DNA of 64,000 nucleotides, taken from the NCBI RefSeq assembly GCF_000400505.1, contig NZ_CM001857.1, positions 1,863,074 through 1,927,073 on the forward strand. Direction: 5' to 3'. Source of the stretch: Musicola paradisiaca NCPPB 2511. Lineage in GTDB: Bacteria; Pseudomonadota; Gammaproteobacteria; Enterobacterales; Enterobacteriaceae. This document shows, in pieces, positions 35,978-46,241 of the stretch. The notes below the pieces were generated by a model, which worked only from the letters and a program-made list of their open reading frames with translations, was not told the origin of the DNA and searched no databases. Position numbers and translations under genes: made by a program. Numbering within the stretch: position 1 is the first letter of the stretch; each line of letters opens with the position of its first letter.

Positions 35978-36748
35978 ATGCCTGACGACGTCCTGCTTGA
36001 ATTGCGGGGGACGGGGGTGCCGCAACGTCTGCATCCCCTGGATGCCCGATGCTATCGCGGTGAATTGTTGCATATCATCGGCCCGAACGGTTCCGGCAAA
36101 AGCACCCTGCTGGCGGTGATGGCGGGGTTACTGACGCCGCACGGGGATGTCCTGTTACAAGGGCAATCGCTTCCGACGTTGTCGGCGGGAGTGTTGGCTG
36201 AAATGCGCGCCTATCTGCCGCAACAATATCCGGCGTTGGCCCGTATGCCGGCGTTTCAGTATTTGCAACAACATCAGCCGGTGTCGGCGGATGAGACGGC
36301 TGTCGACGACGCCGTCAGCCATATCGCGCGCAGCCTGTCGCTGACGGATAAGTTGCACCGGCCGCTGACCCAGCTCTCCGGCGGCGAGTGGCAACGAGTA
36401 CGGCTGGCGGCATTGCTGTTGCAGGTCTGGCCGTCGCTCAATCCCCAGGCGCGGTTGCTGTTGTTGGACGAACCGACGACCGGGTTGGATATTGCCCAAC
36501 GGGTGGCGCTGGATACGCTGTTGGCGGGTCTGTGCCTGGCGGGCATTACCGTGGTGGCGTCGAGCCACGATCTGAACCACACGCTTCACCATGCTGATCG
36601 GGTTTGGCTGATGTCGAAAGGGACATTGGCGGCGCAAGGAACGGCTGAGGACGTCATGCGGCCAGAACAGTTGGCGTCGGTCTTTGAGGTGGCGTTCTTG
36701 CGGTATGTCCTGGATGGCCGCTATTGGATGATGGCGGTTGGTGATTGA
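35978..36748 (+). CDS. btuD: Vitamin B12 ABC transporter ATPase BtuD
   Basis: A 256-residue ATPase of the B12 importer. Walker A is GPNGSGKST, the signature [15 protein letters not shown], and Walker [13 protein letters not shown]. It starts 2 bp after btuE, so the genes are coupled. E. coli BtuD has 249 residues. Confidence 0.95.
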   Translation: MPDDVLLELRGTGVPQRLHPLDARCYRGELLHIIGPNGSGKSTLLAVMAGLLTPHGDVLLQGQSLPTLSAGVLAEMRAYLPQQYPALARMPAFQYLQQHQPVSADETAVDDAVSHIARSLSLTDKLHRPLTQLSGGEWQRVRLAALLLQVWPSLNPQARLLLLDEPTTGLDIAQRVALDTLLAGLCLAGITVVASSHDLNHTLHHADRVWLMSKGTLAAQGTAEDVMRPEQLASVFEVAFLRYVLDGRYWMMAVGD

Positions 36749-36888
36749 AAATCAACCCGTCAACAGCGGTGAAATGCCCCTGTTTTCTGGCGATTAGCGT
36801 TGAAATATGTTGATAGGATAAGCGACGAAAAGGTTCGACGGGTCATTCCAGAGAGTGAATAGCCTGCTGACGCATAGAGGGTGATGGC

Positions 36889-37356
36889 ATGATGCGCTGG
36901 AGGGTCTGGTTATTGTTGATAAGCCTGACGTTGGCGGGGTGTAGCGGCCACGGGCCGCAGCAGAATGCCCGCTTGGGCGATTCGGGCGAAGTGCGTTCGC
37001 AACTGAATGCCCAGTTGTCCACATGGCGCGGGACGCCTTATCGCTATGGCGGACTGGATCGGGCCGGCATTGATTGTTCAGGCTTTGTTTATCTCACCTT
37101 CCGGGATCGTTTTGGCTTAATGCTGCCCCGTTCGACGGAAGAGCAGACTGAAGTCGGTACCCGGATTGATCGCGATGAACTGTTGCCGGGTGATTTGGTG
37201 TTTTTCCGAACCGGCAGTGGCGGCAGCGGGTTGCATGTCGGCATTTATGACAGCCATGATGAATTTATCCATGCATCGACCAGCCGTGGCGTTACGCGAT
37301 CATCCCTGAATAATGTGTACTGGAAACGGGCTTACTGGCAGGCCCGCCGTATTTAA
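36889..37356 (+). CDS. nlpC: NlpC/P60 family lipoprotein
   Basis: A 155-residue lipoprotein with a cysteine peptidase domain, likely cutting peptidoglycan peptides. The lipobox is LTLAGC with Cys18. The catalytic triad is Cys63 (IDCSGFVY), His116 (SGLHVGIY) and His128 (EFIHAS). The first ATG at 36889 is followed by a second at 36892. It sits downstream of btuD as in E. coli, where nlpC is the next gene. Confidence 0.93.
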   Translation: MMRWRVWLLLISLTLAGCSGHGPQQNARLGDSGEVRSQLNAQLSTWRGTPYRYGGLDRAGIDCSGFVYLTFRDRFGLMLPRSTEEQTEVGTRIDRDELLPGDLVFFRTGSGGSGLHVGIYDSHDEFIHASTSRGVTRSSLNNVYWKRAYWQARRI

Positions 37357-37395
37357 CGTGCCGGTCATTTTGTCGCTTTCGTTATGGAGTCGGTT

Positions 37396-38412
37396 ATGTC
37401 GTCACTGCGTTTGCTGCTTTCTTCGTCTGTTGATCCTTGGTTCAATCTGGCGGTGGAAGACGGTATTTTCCGTCAGATGTCTGCGACCCAGCGGGTGCTG
37501 TTTTTGTGGCGAAACGCCGATACCGTGGTGATCGGCCGGGCGCAGAATCCGTGGAAAGAGTGCAATACCGGGCGCATGGAACAGGATAACGTTCGGCTGG
37601 CACGGCGCAGCAGCGGCGGCGGGGCGGTATTTCACGATTTGGGCAACACCTGTTTTACCTTTATGGCAGGCAAACCGGGTTACGACAAAGGTATATCGAC
37701 AGGCATTATTCTGCGGGCGTTGGCGATGTTGGGCGTGGATGCGCAAGCCTCTGGGCGTAATGATCTGTTGGTGAATACCGCCGACGGCGCGCGCAAGATT
37801 TCCGGTTCCGCCTATCGTGAAAGTAAAGATCGTGGGTTTCATCATGGCACGCTGTTGTTGGATACCGACCTGTCACGACTCGCCAACTATCTGAATCCGG
37901 ACGTTAAAAAGTTACAGGCCAAGGGGATTACCTCCGTGCGTTCCCGTGTCGCCAATTTGACGGAGCTGTTGCCTGACGTTTCGCACGAGGCGGTGTGTAA
38001 CGCCATTGTCGCGGCGTTTTTCGAACACTATCAGGAGCGCTGTGACGCGGAGTATATATCGCCGGAGGCGTTGCCGGATTTGCCGGGATTCCGCGAGCAG
38101 TTCGCCCGGCAAAGCAGTTGGACATGGAATTTTGGCCAGGCGCCGGATTTCTCCCATGTGTTGGATACCCGTTTCGACTGGGGCGGTATCGAACTGCATT
38201 TTGATGTCGAAAAAGGGGTGATCAGCCGTTGTCAGCTTTTTACCGATAGCCTGAATTTAACGCCGCTGGAAACATTCGCGGAGAAAATGGTGGGGGTGGC
38301 GTATCGTCCGGATGCGGTTTTGGCTTTGGGGAAGGAACTCGGGAATATATTTCCGGCACAATGTAAGGATTTTGATGCATTGAGTGTCTGGTTAGCGGAA
38401 AGCATTCGTTAA
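37396..38412 (+). CDS. lplA: Lipoate-protein ligase A
   Basis: A 338-residue enzyme that activates lipoate with ATP and attaches it to lipoyl domains; length equals E. coli LplA. The lipoate-AMP loop is [16 protein letters not shown], with the catalytic Lys in [20 protein letters not shown]. The ATG at 37396 (MSSLRLL) is favoured, with GGAG upstream; the frame opens at 37384. In E. coli lplA is elsewhere in the genome, so its place between nlpC and ydiV is specific to this lineage. Confidence 0.95.
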   Translation: MSSLRLLLSSSVDPWFNLAVEDGIFRQMSATQRVLFLWRNADTVVIGRAQNPWKECNTGRMEQDNVRLARRSSGGGAVFHDLGNTCFTFMAGKPGYDKGISTGIILRALAMLGVDAQASGRNDLLVNTADGARKISGSAYRESKDRGFHHGTLLLDTDLSRLANYLNPDVKKLQAKGITSVRSRVANLTELLPDVSHEAVCNAIVAAFFEHYQERCDAEYISPEALPDLPGFREQFARQSSWTWNFGQAPDFSHVLDTRFDWGGIELHFDVEKGVISRCQLFTDSLNLTPLETFAEKMVGVAYRPDAVLALGKELGNIFPAQCKDFDALSVWLAESIR

Positions 38413-38591
38413 TAGATGGTTCAGCATATTGATGTTTTGTCTGAAAAATGAAAAACAGATTGTTTTGCTAAAAAGTTCAACTATAACTTAGCAGTGGAAT
38501 TTGTAACGTAATATTGGGTATTCGCGTTAAAAGGGATTGAGATTATTAATAAAAATTTCGACTGTGTATTCGGAGCGCGGAGGGGGTTGTT

Positions 38592-38720
38592 ATGACTGTC
38601 CGTTTTCCCAGGATGAAGTTATCGTTAGTAATCTTTATGGGTTTTAGTGGAGTTGTTGCAGCGAATAGCGTCAGGTCTGGTTGCCCAGACAGCCCGTATT
38701 ATCGGGTTTTTAACTTTTAA
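38592..38720 (+). CDS. Possible 42-residue leader peptide upstream of ydiV
   Basis: An ATG at 38592 follows a strong GGAGGGGG ribosome site. The frame runs 42 codons (MTVRFPRMKLSLVIFMGFSG and on, ending YYRVFNF) and stops at 38718-38720, 16 bases before the ydiV start. The N-terminal half looks like a signal or membrane segment (KLSLVIFMGFSGVVAA). ydiV itself has a poor ribosome site, so translation of this ORF could drive or block it. It may also be the relic of a frameshifted longer gene. Confidence 0.45.
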   Translation: MTVRFPRMKLSLVIFMGFSGVVAANSVRSGCPDSPYYRVFNF

Positions 38721-38736
38721 CCCTGGCTATAACACT

Positions 38737-39483
38737 ATGCGTATCCAGCTTGAAGTTGATTATGTTAATCACTACAGTTTTCTTCCTGTCTATGGCCTGG
38801 ATGCCCGGCTGATGGCGGTGGAAATAGTGAATAGGTTTCATAATGAATCCAATAACTTATCAATGCCGCAGGAGTTTTTGTCGGGGACGTTAAGTCAAAG
38901 GCAGAGAAAGGCTTTGCTGAAAGAACAACTAACGATCTTGAAGAGCAAGTCTTCCTGGTTTATCGATAACAACATTAACGCACTGCTTAAGATTGATTAT
39001 TCGCTGGCCGAGATTTTCGTTGAAGACGATGTATTGAATGAGGATTTTCAATCGCTTCCCTTTTTACATCTCGAAATGAATGAAACCGTCTCCGATATTT
39101 CACGAGGGGGGGATTTCTCGTACCTTTATAAGCTCGGACATGATTTCCCACTCTGGTTGGATAATTTTGGTTCCGGGAAAATGAATCTGAAACCTTTTTA
39201 TGACGGCATTATTCATGGTGTAAAAATGGATGTCAGATTTGTTGGAAAATTATTAGCCCGACCGACTTCAGTTTCTATTATCAATCCGATGCTGCGTGTG
39301 ATGAGACGCCATTGCCCTGATTTGAAAGTGGTGGCAAAAGGCATTGATGATAAATCGTTTCTTGAGAAAGCCTTTGAGATTGAAGTCAATGCCGTTCAGG
39401 GCAACCTGTGGCCGGCATTTTCTCAAGAGACGCTGGATTTACCGCTGCCGATATCCCGCCATAAGCAAGGCGTTTCGTGTTGA
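38737..39483 (+). CDS. ydiV: Degenerate EAL-domain protein, YdiV/RflP-like
   Basis: A 248-residue EAL-fold protein. In E. coli and Salmonella YdiV does not degrade c-di-GMP; it binds FlhD and shuts off flagellar genes. Here the EAL motif is replaced (LMAVEIVNRF), the DDFG loop reads DNFGSGKMN, and the C-terminus has QGNLWPAF, matching the YdiV QGxLWPA ending. The start at 38737 aligns with E. coli YdiV (MRIQ... versus MKIF...); the frame is open from 38647. It lies between nlpC-lplA and selO, the same neighbourhood as E. coli ydiV. Confidence 0.85.
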   Translation: MRIQLEVDYVNHYSFLPVYGLDARLMAVEIVNRFHNESNNLSMPQEFLSGTLSQRQRKALLKEQLTILKSKSSWFIDNNINALLKIDYSLAEIFVEDDVLNEDFQSLPFLHLEMNETVSDISRGGDFSYLYKLGHDFPLWLDNFGSGKMNLKPFYDGIIHGVKMDVRFVGKLLARPTSVSIINPMLRVMRRHCPDLKVVAKGIDDKSFLEKAFEIEVNAVQGNLWPAFSQETLDLPLPISRHKQGVSC

Positions 39484-39503
39484 GTTGATGTCTTCCTCGC
39501 GAT

Positions 39504-39531
39504 AAAAGGCGCGTTTCAGACGCGCCTTTTT
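39504..39531 (+). terminator. Rho-independent terminator of ydiV
   Basis: AAAAGGCGCGT and ACGCGCCTTTTT form a GC-rich stem around the loop TTCAG, followed by Ts. It lies 20 bp after the ydiV stop. Confidence 0.85.
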
Positions 39532-39661
39532 GCATCGGTAACGTATAAATATTAACGAGATGTGTTGATTTATCGTCCTGTGGCGTAAAGGCCCTGCGGT
39601 TATTCCGTGTTAATTCCCTGAATACGGTTTTACACTGTGTTTACATGGCAAGGGGGATCGC

Positions 39662-41113
39662 ATGTCTCGTCATCTGCAGTTTGATAATCATTATCACCGG
39701 CAACTGCCCGGTTTCTATACCGAATTACAACCCACACCGTTGCAGGGCGCGAGGCTTCTCTATCACAGCGCGCCTCTGGCGCGCGATCTGTCGCTCGATC
39801 AACACTGGTTCGAGGGTGACAACCAGCGTATCTGGTCAGGAGAAATCAGTTTACCCGGCATGGCGCCGCTGGCTCAGGTCTATAGCGGCCATCAGTTTGG
39901 CGTGTGGGCCGGGCAGTTGGGCGACGGGCGCGGCATTTTACTCGGGCAACAACGGCGGGAAGATGGCTACACCTATGACTGGCACCTTAAAGGCGCGGGG
40001 CTTACGCCGTATTCCCGGATGGGGGATGGGCGTGCGGTATTACGCTCGGTAGTCCGGGAATTCTTAGCCTCGGAGGCGTTACACCATCTGGGGATACCCA
40101 CCACGCGGGCATTGACGATTGTAACCAGCGACCATCCCGTGCAGCGGGAACAGGAAGAGCGCGGCGCCATGCTGTTGCGTGTGGCGGAAAGTCATGTGCG
40201 GTTCGGCCATTTTGAACATTTCTACTATCGTCGTGAGCCGGAACGTGTACGCCAGCTGGCAGATTACGTTATTGCTCACCACTGGCCGCATCTTCAAACG
40301 GACGTGGATAAATATGCTGTATGGTTCGGCGAGGTGGTCGTGAGGACGGCGCAGTTGATCGCGCAGTGGCAGGCGGTGGGGTTTGCACATGGCGTGATGA
40401 ATACCGATAACATGTCGATTCTGGGGATGACGCTGGATTACGGTCCCTTCGGGTTTATGGATGACTATCAACCGGGATATGTGTGCAACCATTCAGATCA
40501 TCAGGGACGCTATGCGTTTGATAACCAACCTGCGGTTGCATTATGGAATTTGCAGCGTCTGGCGCAGTCGTTGTCGGAATTGATACCGGTGGCGCAGTTG
40601 CAGCAAGGTCTGGCGGGCTATGAACCTGCGCTTATGCAGCGCTTTGGCGAATTGATGCGCGCCAAACTTGGTTTTATGACCGCAGACAGCCAGGATAACG
40701 CGCTGTTGGTCGAACTGTTGCAACTGATGCATAAGGAATCAGCGGATTATTCCTCTGTTTTCCGGTTGTTATCTGAGACTGAGCAACAGAGTGCGCTGAC
40801 GCCGTTACAGGATGTTTTTATCGACAGGCCGGCATTTGATGTATGGTTCAGTGCTTACCGGCGCCGTCTGGCGGCGGATGGTTGCGATGATGATAGGCGC
40901 CAGCGTGTGATGAGGCAGGCGAACCCTCGATTTACGCTACGTAATTATTTGGCGCAGCAGGTTATTGAGCACGCCGAGCGGGATGATGTCGCACCACTAC
41001 AGCGATTGCATCAGGCCCTGATGCATCCTTATGACGAACAGCCTGATGCATCCGATCTGGCGGTACCGTCGCCAGACTGGGGAAAACATCTGGTTATTTC
41101 TTGTTCCAGTTAA
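39662..41113 (+). CDS. selO: Protein adenylyltransferase SelO (YdiU)
   Basis: A 483-residue pseudokinase-fold enzyme that AMPylates proteins on Ser, Thr or Tyr in redox control. Clear family blocks are [18 protein letters not shown] (about 79-96), [20 protein letters not shown] (about 113-132), and the catalytic-metal segments [13 protein letters not shown] and [11 protein letters not shown]. The C-terminus ends SCSS, so the penultimate selenocysteine of eukaryotic SelO is a Cys-containing tail here. E. coli YdiU has 478 residues. Confidence 0.94.
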   Translation: MSRHLQFDNHYHRQLPGFYTELQPTPLQGARLLYHSAPLARDLSLDQHWFEGDNQRIWSGEISLPGMAPLAQVYSGHQFGVWAGQLGDGRGILLGQQRREDGYTYDWHLKGAGLTPYSRMGDGRAVLRSVVREFLASEALHHLGIPTTRALTIVTSDHPVQREQEERGAMLLRVAESHVRFGHFEHFYYRREPERVRQLADYVIAHHWPHLQTDVDKYAVWFGEVVVRTAQLIAQWQAVGFAHGVMNTDNMSILGMTLDYGPFGFMDDYQPGYVCNHSDHQGRYAFDNQPAVALWNLQRLAQSLSELIPVAQLQQGLAGYEPALMQRFGELMRAKLGFMTADSQDNALLVELLQLMHKESADYSSVFRLLSETEQQSALTPLQDVFIDRPAFDVWFSAYRRRLAADGCDDDRRQRVMRQANPRFTLRNYLAQQVIEHAERDDVAPLQRLHQALMHPYDEQPDASDLAVPSPDWGKHLVISCSS

Positions 41114-41584
41114 TCGCGCCATTGTGGATATAGTGGATCTGTGAGCGAGAGTGATGAATTCTGTTGGGGCGACCGCAAGCTCCAGCTGCGTTCAACTCTG
41201 TTGCTGACAGATTTGCCGATCACCTTAATCACTTGCCGAAGTAAGTTGATTGAAACGCTTTCCTGCAACTCGAATTATTCAGGTGATATGCACTATTCAT
41301 GACTTGTCTGGCGGCGGAATAATTCGTTTCAGCAGATTGAAAATAGCTTGGGAAAGTTTATTTTTGTGTTTATATATTGGCAGTTAGCAATAGACATATT
41401 CTTCAATTGAATTGTTATTGTCTGATAGGGAATGAGAGCGGCTGCTGATTATTTTTTGGTCTTTCCGGTGTATTCCGACAGGCTATTTTCAGACCTATTT
41501 TATGCTTTATGCCGTTTATTTTGTTTTCACCAGGCTTTATGCCGGATGAGAGAATATGTGGTTTGATGTACAGAGGGTAAATGG
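41114..41584. other. selO-ldtD intergenic region
   Basis: About 470 bp, AT-rich toward the right, with no convincing ORF, RNA or repeat. It should contain the ldtD promoter; no specific regulator site could be named. Confidence 0.5.
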
Positions 41585-43279
41585 ATGTTATTGACTAAAC
41601 GAAAAGTGCCTGGGCTGCTTTGGGGTATGGTCAGCGCGCTCTGGCTGAGCAGTCTATTTCCTTCGTTTTCTGTCCAGGCGGCAAAAACCGCTGCAATCGG
41701 CGTAGCTTCGGCACCGACGGATGGTTCTGGGGCCAACGGCCACTCACTGACTGCAGCGTTGCCTGCCGGCGTTTCTCTCCATTATCTATCCGCTTTGAAT
41801 GCGCTCTATGCACAACGGCATATGTTGCCATTGTGGCGCGATCACCGTGCGGTCAACGCGTTTCAGCAGCAGTTGGCGGAAGTGGCGTTGTCCGGCGTTC
41901 AACCTCAATTTACCACCTGGGTCACTTGGCTGACCGATCCCAAACTGACGGGGATTGGGCGGGACGCCGTGTTGTCTGATGCATTGCTTGGTTATATGCA
42001 ATTTGTCGCCGGGGTGGAGAAGAACGGTAGTCATTGGCTGTACGGCAATGTGTCTTATACGCTGGCTGCGCCGCCATCCAGCATGGTTGCCCAGTGGCAG
42101 CAAGCCATTCATGAGGGCAGTAGCGCGGCATTTGTTGCGTCGCTGGCTCCCCGGCATTCGCAATATGCCAAGATGCATCAGGCGTTAAAGGACATGCTGA
42201 CGGATAACCGTCCGTGGCCTCGTTTGGTGCTCGGCGAGACGTTACGTCCCGGTGATGAGAGCCCGGCGTTGCCGGTATTGCGGGATATTCTGTTGCGGAC
42301 AGGCGCGCTGAATCAGGGCAATGTTTCCATGCCGCTGTTCAATGAGGCTCAGCCTTCTGGGCCAGAGGCGTTGCGGTATGACGGGGAATTGGTTGAGGCC
42401 GTTAAACGGTTTCAACGTCTGCAAGGGTTGCAGGATGACGGGTCGATTGGCAAGCGCACGCGCGATTGGTTGAATGTTTCATCGCAAACCCGCGCGACCC
42501 TGTTGGCGCTGAATATTCAGCGTCTGCGTCTGGTGCCGGATAATGTGAATACCGGTATTATGGTGAATATTCCTAACTATTCATTGAGTTATTACCTGAA
42601 TGGATCGGTTATTCTCTCGTCCCGGGTCATCGTTGGGCAGCCCAAACGTAAAACGCCGTTGATGAGCAGTTCTCTCAGCAATGTGGTGATGAACCCGCCG
42701 TGGAACGTCCCGACGACATTGACGCGGCAGGATATTATTCCCAAGGTGATTCAGGATCCCGCCTATTTGCAAAAACACGGGTATGTGCTGTTGTCCGGCT
42801 GGAGCGAGGATGCACAGCAGATCGACCCCGCTATGATTGACTGGCCGATGGTGAGCGCGAACAATTTTCCTTACCGGCTGCGCCAGGCCCCCGGGGACAA
42901 TAACTCGTTGGGGCGTTATAAGTTCAATATGCCGAATACCGATGCCATCTATTTGCACGATACGCCGAATCATAATCTGTTTCAGAAAGACATCCGGGCA
43001 TTGAGCTCTGGTTGTGTTCGTGTCAACAAAGCATCAGAACTGGCCGCGTTATTGCTGCAGGATGCCGGATGGAATAATGCGCGCATCTCTTCAACGCTGG
43101 AGCAGGGCAATACGACGTATGTTTCCATTCGTCAGCGGATACCGGTCAATTTTTATTATCTGACCGCATGGGTGGCAGATGATGGCAAACCCCAATTTCG
43201 CACAGATATTTACAATTATGACGATACCGTCAAATCCGGTGTTTCGGCGCTATCCCGGGCCGGGTTGCTGTTGCAGTAA
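41585..43279 (+). CDS. ldtD: L,D-transpeptidase LdtD (YcbB)
   Basis: A 564-residue periplasmic enzyme that makes 3-3 peptidoglycan cross-links. The N-terminal signal is about 1-35 (LWGMVSALWLSSLFPSFSVQA). A peptidoglycan-binding domain includes ELVEAVKRFQRLQGLQDDGSIG. The YkuD domain carries HDTPNHNLF and SSGCVRV with the catalytic Cys477. The family's E. coli member has 615 residues; the difference is mainly a shorter mid-region linker. It is followed by mepK as in E. coli, but a terminator hairpin stands between them. Confidence 0.94.
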   Translation: MLLTKRKVPGLLWGMVSALWLSSLFPSFSVQAAKTAAIGVASAPTDGSGANGHSLTAALPAGVSLHYLSALNALYAQRHMLPLWRDHRAVNAFQQQLAEVALSGVQPQFTTWVTWLTDPKLTGIGRDAVLSDALLGYMQFVAGVEKNGSHWLYGNVSYTLAAPPSSMVAQWQQAIHEGSSAAFVASLAPRHSQYAKMHQALKDMLTDNRPWPRLVLGETLRPGDESPALPVLRDILLRTGALNQGNVSMPLFNEAQPSGPEALRYDGELVEAVKRFQRLQGLQDDGSIGKRTRDWLNVSSQTRATLLALNIQRLRLVPDNVNTGIMVNIPNYSLSYYLNGSVILSSRVIVGQPKRKTPLMSSSLSNVVMNPPWNVPTTLTRQDIIPKVIQDPAYLQKHGYVLLSGWSEDAQQIDPAMIDWPMVSANNFPYRLRQAPGDNNSLGRYKFNMPNTDAIYLHDTPNHNLFQKDIRALSSGCVRVNKASELAALLLQDAGWNNARISSTLEQGNTTYVSIRQRIPVNFYYLTAWVADDGKPQFRTDIYNYDDTVKSGVSALSRAGLLLQ

Positions 43280-43322
43280 GTACCGGGAATTCGAGTGATT
43301 CCTGAGTGAGCGTTTGATTGAT

Positions 43323-43343
43323 GGGAGCGGTGATGCCGCTCCC
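43323..43343 (+). terminator. Hairpin between ldtD and mepK
   Basis: GGGAGCGG and CCGCTCCC form a perfect 8-bp stem with loop TGATG, then AGTGTTTTATT. It probably ends most ldtD transcripts. Confidence 0.65.
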
Positions 43344-43472
43344 AGTGTTTTATTGTGAAAATAAAGCGGGTTGACGGGTGTTATCGGGGACGTTAAGGTT
43401 CGTTGCGGTGCATTAATGCCCCGCTTCATTATTATGTTTCTTTTATTTTCTGGCCCAGGGTAATGCTCTTTT

Positions 43473-44021
43473 ATGGAACATATTGATAATCATCGACGCA
43501 AATGGTTGGCGCTTGGCGGCGCAGCGTTAGGGATTGCACTATTGCCTGACCAGTCGCTGGCTTCTCTGTCCACGTCCCGTCCCCGTATGCTTACCTTAAA
43601 TAATCTCAATACCGGGGAGCATCTTAAAGCCGAGTTTTTTGACGGACGCCGTTATAACAAGGATGAGCTTGCCAGACTGAACCATTTCTTCCGGGATTAT
43701 CGTGCCAATAAGATAAAAACTATCGACCCTAAATTATTCGAGCAGTTGTATCGGTTGCAGGTAATGTTGGGAACCCAGCGGCCGGTACAGCTTATCTCTG
43801 GTTATCGTTCTCACAATACCAATGAAGACCTGCGAGCCAGCAGTAAGGGTGTGGCAAAGCAAAGCTACCATACGCAGGGGAAAGCCGTGGATTTCCATAT
43901 TGAAGGCGTGCAGTTGGCCAATATCCGTAAGGCCGCGTTGAAACTGGGCGCTGGCGGTGTGGGGTATTATCCGCAAAGCAATTTTGTTCATATTGATACC
44001 GGCCCGGCGCGTACCTGGTAA
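43473..44021 (+). CDS. mepK: Murein endopeptidase MepK (YcbK)
   Basis: A 182-residue peptidase M15 family protein that cuts 3-3 (mDap-mDap) cross-links made by LdtD. The N-terminal NHRRKWLALGGAALG resembles a twin-arginine signal. The zinc site spans SGYRSHNTN, SYHTQGKAVDFHIEG and FVHIDTGPARTW. Length matches E. coli (182). Neighbourhood with ldtD fits a paired cross-link making and cutting role. Confidence 0.93.
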   Translation: MEHIDNHRRKWLALGGAALGIALLPDQSLASLSTSRPRMLTLNNLNTGEHLKAEFFDGRRYNKDELARLNHFFRDYRANKIKTIDPKLFEQLYRLQVMLGTQRPVQLISGYRSHNTNEDLRASSKGVAKQSYHTQGKAVDFHIEGVQLANIRKAALKLGAGGVGYYPQSNFVHIDTGPARTW

Positions 44022-44097
44022 TAAAAATGGTGATGTAGGAGAGCAGGGCGATGTGCAGGGGGCTGGCATCGTTATTCGCTGAGGTAAACAAAGCTGT

Positions 44098-44733
44098 ATG
44101 AAATACCAAATTATTCCCGTTACGGCGTTTAGCCAGAATTGTACTTTGTTATGGTGTGAAAAAACCCTTCAGGCGGCGATCGTCGATCCTGGCGGGGAAG
44201 CGGAAAAGATTATTCGCGGTGTTGAACAGGTAGGCGTTACCGTCAAACAGATTTTATTGACGCATGGCCATCTGGATCATGTCGGTGCGGCGGTGACGCT
44301 GGCTGAGCATTATCAGGTTCCGGTCATTGGCCCACAGGAGGCTGATGCTTTTTGGTTAAATGGGCTGCCGGCGCAGAGTCGAATGTTTGGTCTACAGGAT
44401 TGTCCGCCTCTGGTTCCGGCCCGCTGGCTGCAGGATGGTGATCGCATCAGTGTTGGCGAATGTGTCATGACGGTGCTGCATTGCCCAGGGCATACGCCGG
44501 GGCACGTAGTCTTTGTCGATGAACAGGCGAGGTTGGCCCAAGTCGGCGATGTTCTTTTCCGCGGCGGCGTGGGGAGAAGCGATTTTCCCGGTGGCAACCA
44601 TGACGCGCTGATTAATTCGATACAAACCCAGTTGTTTCCATTAGGCGATGATATTACGTTTATCCCCGGCCATGGCCCGACCTCGACATTCGGTGAGGAA
44701 AGGCGGACAAACCCGTTTGTCCGGGATATGTGA
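44098..44733 (+). CDS. gloC: Hydroxyacylglutathione hydrolase GloC (YcbL)
   Basis: A 211-residue metallo-beta-lactamase-fold enzyme that hydrolyses S-lactoylglutathione, the second step of methylglyoxal detoxification. The metal motif [12 protein letters not shown] has H56, H58, D60 and H61. Later ligands are in [31 protein letters not shown] and [14 protein letters not shown]. It ends at a bidirectional terminator shared with aspC. Confidence 0.94.
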   Translation: MKYQIIPVTAFSQNCTLLWCEKTLQAAIVDPGGEAEKIIRGVEQVGVTVKQILLTHGHLDHVGAAVTLAEHYQVPVIGPQEADAFWLNGLPAQSRMFGLQDCPPLVPARWLQDGDRISVGECVMTVLHCPGHTPGHVVFVDEQARLAQVGDVLFRGGVGRSDFPGGNHDALINSIQTQLFPLGDDITFIPGHGPTSTFGEERRTNPFVRDM

Positions 44734-44772
44734 TAGTTATCAACGACAGTGATATGCCCGGTTGTGGAAAAG

Positions 44773-44802
44773 AAAAAGCCAGCGAACTCTCGCTGGCTTT
44801 TT
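44773..44802. terminator. Bidirectional terminator between gloC and aspC
   Basis: A perfect 13-bp stem (AAAAAGCCAGCGA and TCGCTGGCTTTTT) with loop ACTC. A-run and T-run flank both sides, so it can stop gloC on the plus strand and aspC on the minus strand. Confidence 0.92.
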
Positions 44803-44844
44803 GCTGCCGTTTTTAACTCCCAGTTCAGGAGGCGGTCTACTGCC

Positions 44845-46035
44845 TTACAGCACGGCAACGATGGCTTCGCACAGCGGAGCCATATTTCCCGGTGTCATTC
44901 CGGCCACATTAATCCTGCCGGAATTAACGGCGTAAATACCAAACTCATTGCGCAGACGAATCACCTGATCTTTATTCAGACCACTGAACGAGAACATACC
45001 GTTCTGGTGAGTGATAAAGGAAAAATCCTGCTGAGCACCTTTTTCTTGCAGTGTATTGACGAACAATTGACGCATGCGATGAATACGTTCGCGCATCGCG
45101 GTCAGCTCTTGCTCCCAAAGACCACGCAGAGCGTCGTTCGACAGAATGGTGGCGACGACAGCAGCGCCGTGTGACGGCGGGTTAGAGTAGTTGGCGCGAA
45201 TAGCGGCCTTCACCTGGCTAAAGGCAGTATCGGCGGTAGCGGCATCTTCCGCCACGATTGTACAGGCGCCGACACGTTCGTTGTACAAACCAAAATTCTT
45301 CGAATAGGAGCTGGCGACGATAAGTTCCTTATGGCTGGCGGCAAAGATACGCAAACCTTCCGCATCTTCATCCAAACCCCTGGCAAAGCCTTGATAGGCG
45401 AAGTCAAACAATGGCAACCAGCCTTTTTCCAGTGAAAGCTTCGCCAGTTGTGACCACTGTTCCCGCGTCGGATCGATACCGGTGGGGTTATGGCAACAGC
45501 CGTGGAACAGTACCACATCACCTGCTTGCGCTGCGCTGAGAGAAGAAATCAGGCTATCGAAATCCAGCGTATGATTCTCTGCGTCGTAATAAGCGTAATC
45601 GCAGACTTCCAGCCCGACAGCGGAAAACACATTTTTGTGGTTCGGCCAACTGGGGTTGCTTACCCAGATTCGTTTGGCGCTGGTTTGTTTGGCGATAAAA
45701 TCTGCCGCGACTCTCAGCCCACCGGTTCCTCCCGGTGTTTGGGCGGTACGGGCGCGCTTATTGGCGATGATGTCACTTTGTTTGCCGAACAACAGCTCCT
45801 GAGTACAGCGAGCAAATTCAGGCAAGCCGTCAATACCCAGATAATTTTTTGTCGTTTCGGTTTCCAGCAGCAGTTGCTCGGCTTTTTTTACGCTGGTCAG
45901 TACCGGGGTTTTTCCGGTTTCATCTTTATAAACGCCTATCCCGAGATTGATTTTATGAGGGCGGTCATCGGCACGGAAAAGATCAGACAATCCGAGGATC
46001 GGGTCAGCGGGCGCGGCAGAAATTTTTTCAAACAT
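44845..46035 (-). CDS. aspC: Aspartate aminotransferase
   Basis: A 396-residue PLP enzyme that interconverts aspartate and oxaloacetate with glutamate and 2-oxoglutarate; also acts on aromatic amino acids. The PLP lysine is in [15 protein letters not shown], and substrate-binding NPTG and FSFSGL blocks are present. The ATG at 46035 ([16 protein letters not shown]) matches the E. coli start and length; the frame continues upstream but lacks likeness. The order aspC-ompF-asnS-pncB is conserved. Confidence 0.96.
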   Translation of the reverse strand: MFEKISAAPADPILGLSDLFRADDRPHKINLGIGVYKDETGKTPVLTSVKKAEQLLLETETTKNYLGIDGLPEFARCTQELLFGKQSDIIANKRARTAQTPGGTGGLRVAADFIAKQTSAKRIWVSNPSWPNHKNVFSAVGLEVCDYAYYDAENHTLDFDSLISSLSAAQAGDVVLFHGCCHNPTGIDPTREQWSQLAKLSLEKGWLPLFDFAYQGFARGLDEDAEGLRIFAASHKELIVASSYSKNFGLYNERVGACTIVAEDAATADTAFSQVKAAIRANYSNPPSHGAAVVATILSNDALRGLWEQELTAMRERIHRMRQLFVNTLQEKGAQQDFSFITHQNGMFSFSGLNKDQVIRLRNEFGIYAVNSGRINVAGMTPGNMAPLCEAIVAVL

Positions 46036-46183
46036 TGCGAGGTAATTCCCTGACTGAGAGTAAGCAGAATTAGCAGGGTACCGCCAGTATCTGGCTTTGC
46101 CAACCGTTTGCATCAAAAGATGTAGAAATAATTGGGGAATAAAATATGAAGGGAGAACAGGTAAAAAGTGGACGCAAATAATG

Positions 46184-46214
46184 AAAAAACAAAGACAGGG
46201 CTCGCCCTGTCTTT
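46184..46214 (-). terminator. Terminator of the first ompF-like gene
   Basis: On the minus strand, AAAGACAGGGC pairs with GCCCTGTCTTT in an 11-bp stem, then TTTTTT (plus strand 46184-46189 as A-run). Confidence 0.9.
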
Positions 46215-46241
46215 GCACAGCATCACGTAAGTGAAACTGGA

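Noticed and set aside
38647-38736. Longer N-terminus for the ydiV-like gene
   Set aside because: The extra 30 codons start at TTG without a ribosome site and do not align with YdiV, whose start fits 38737.
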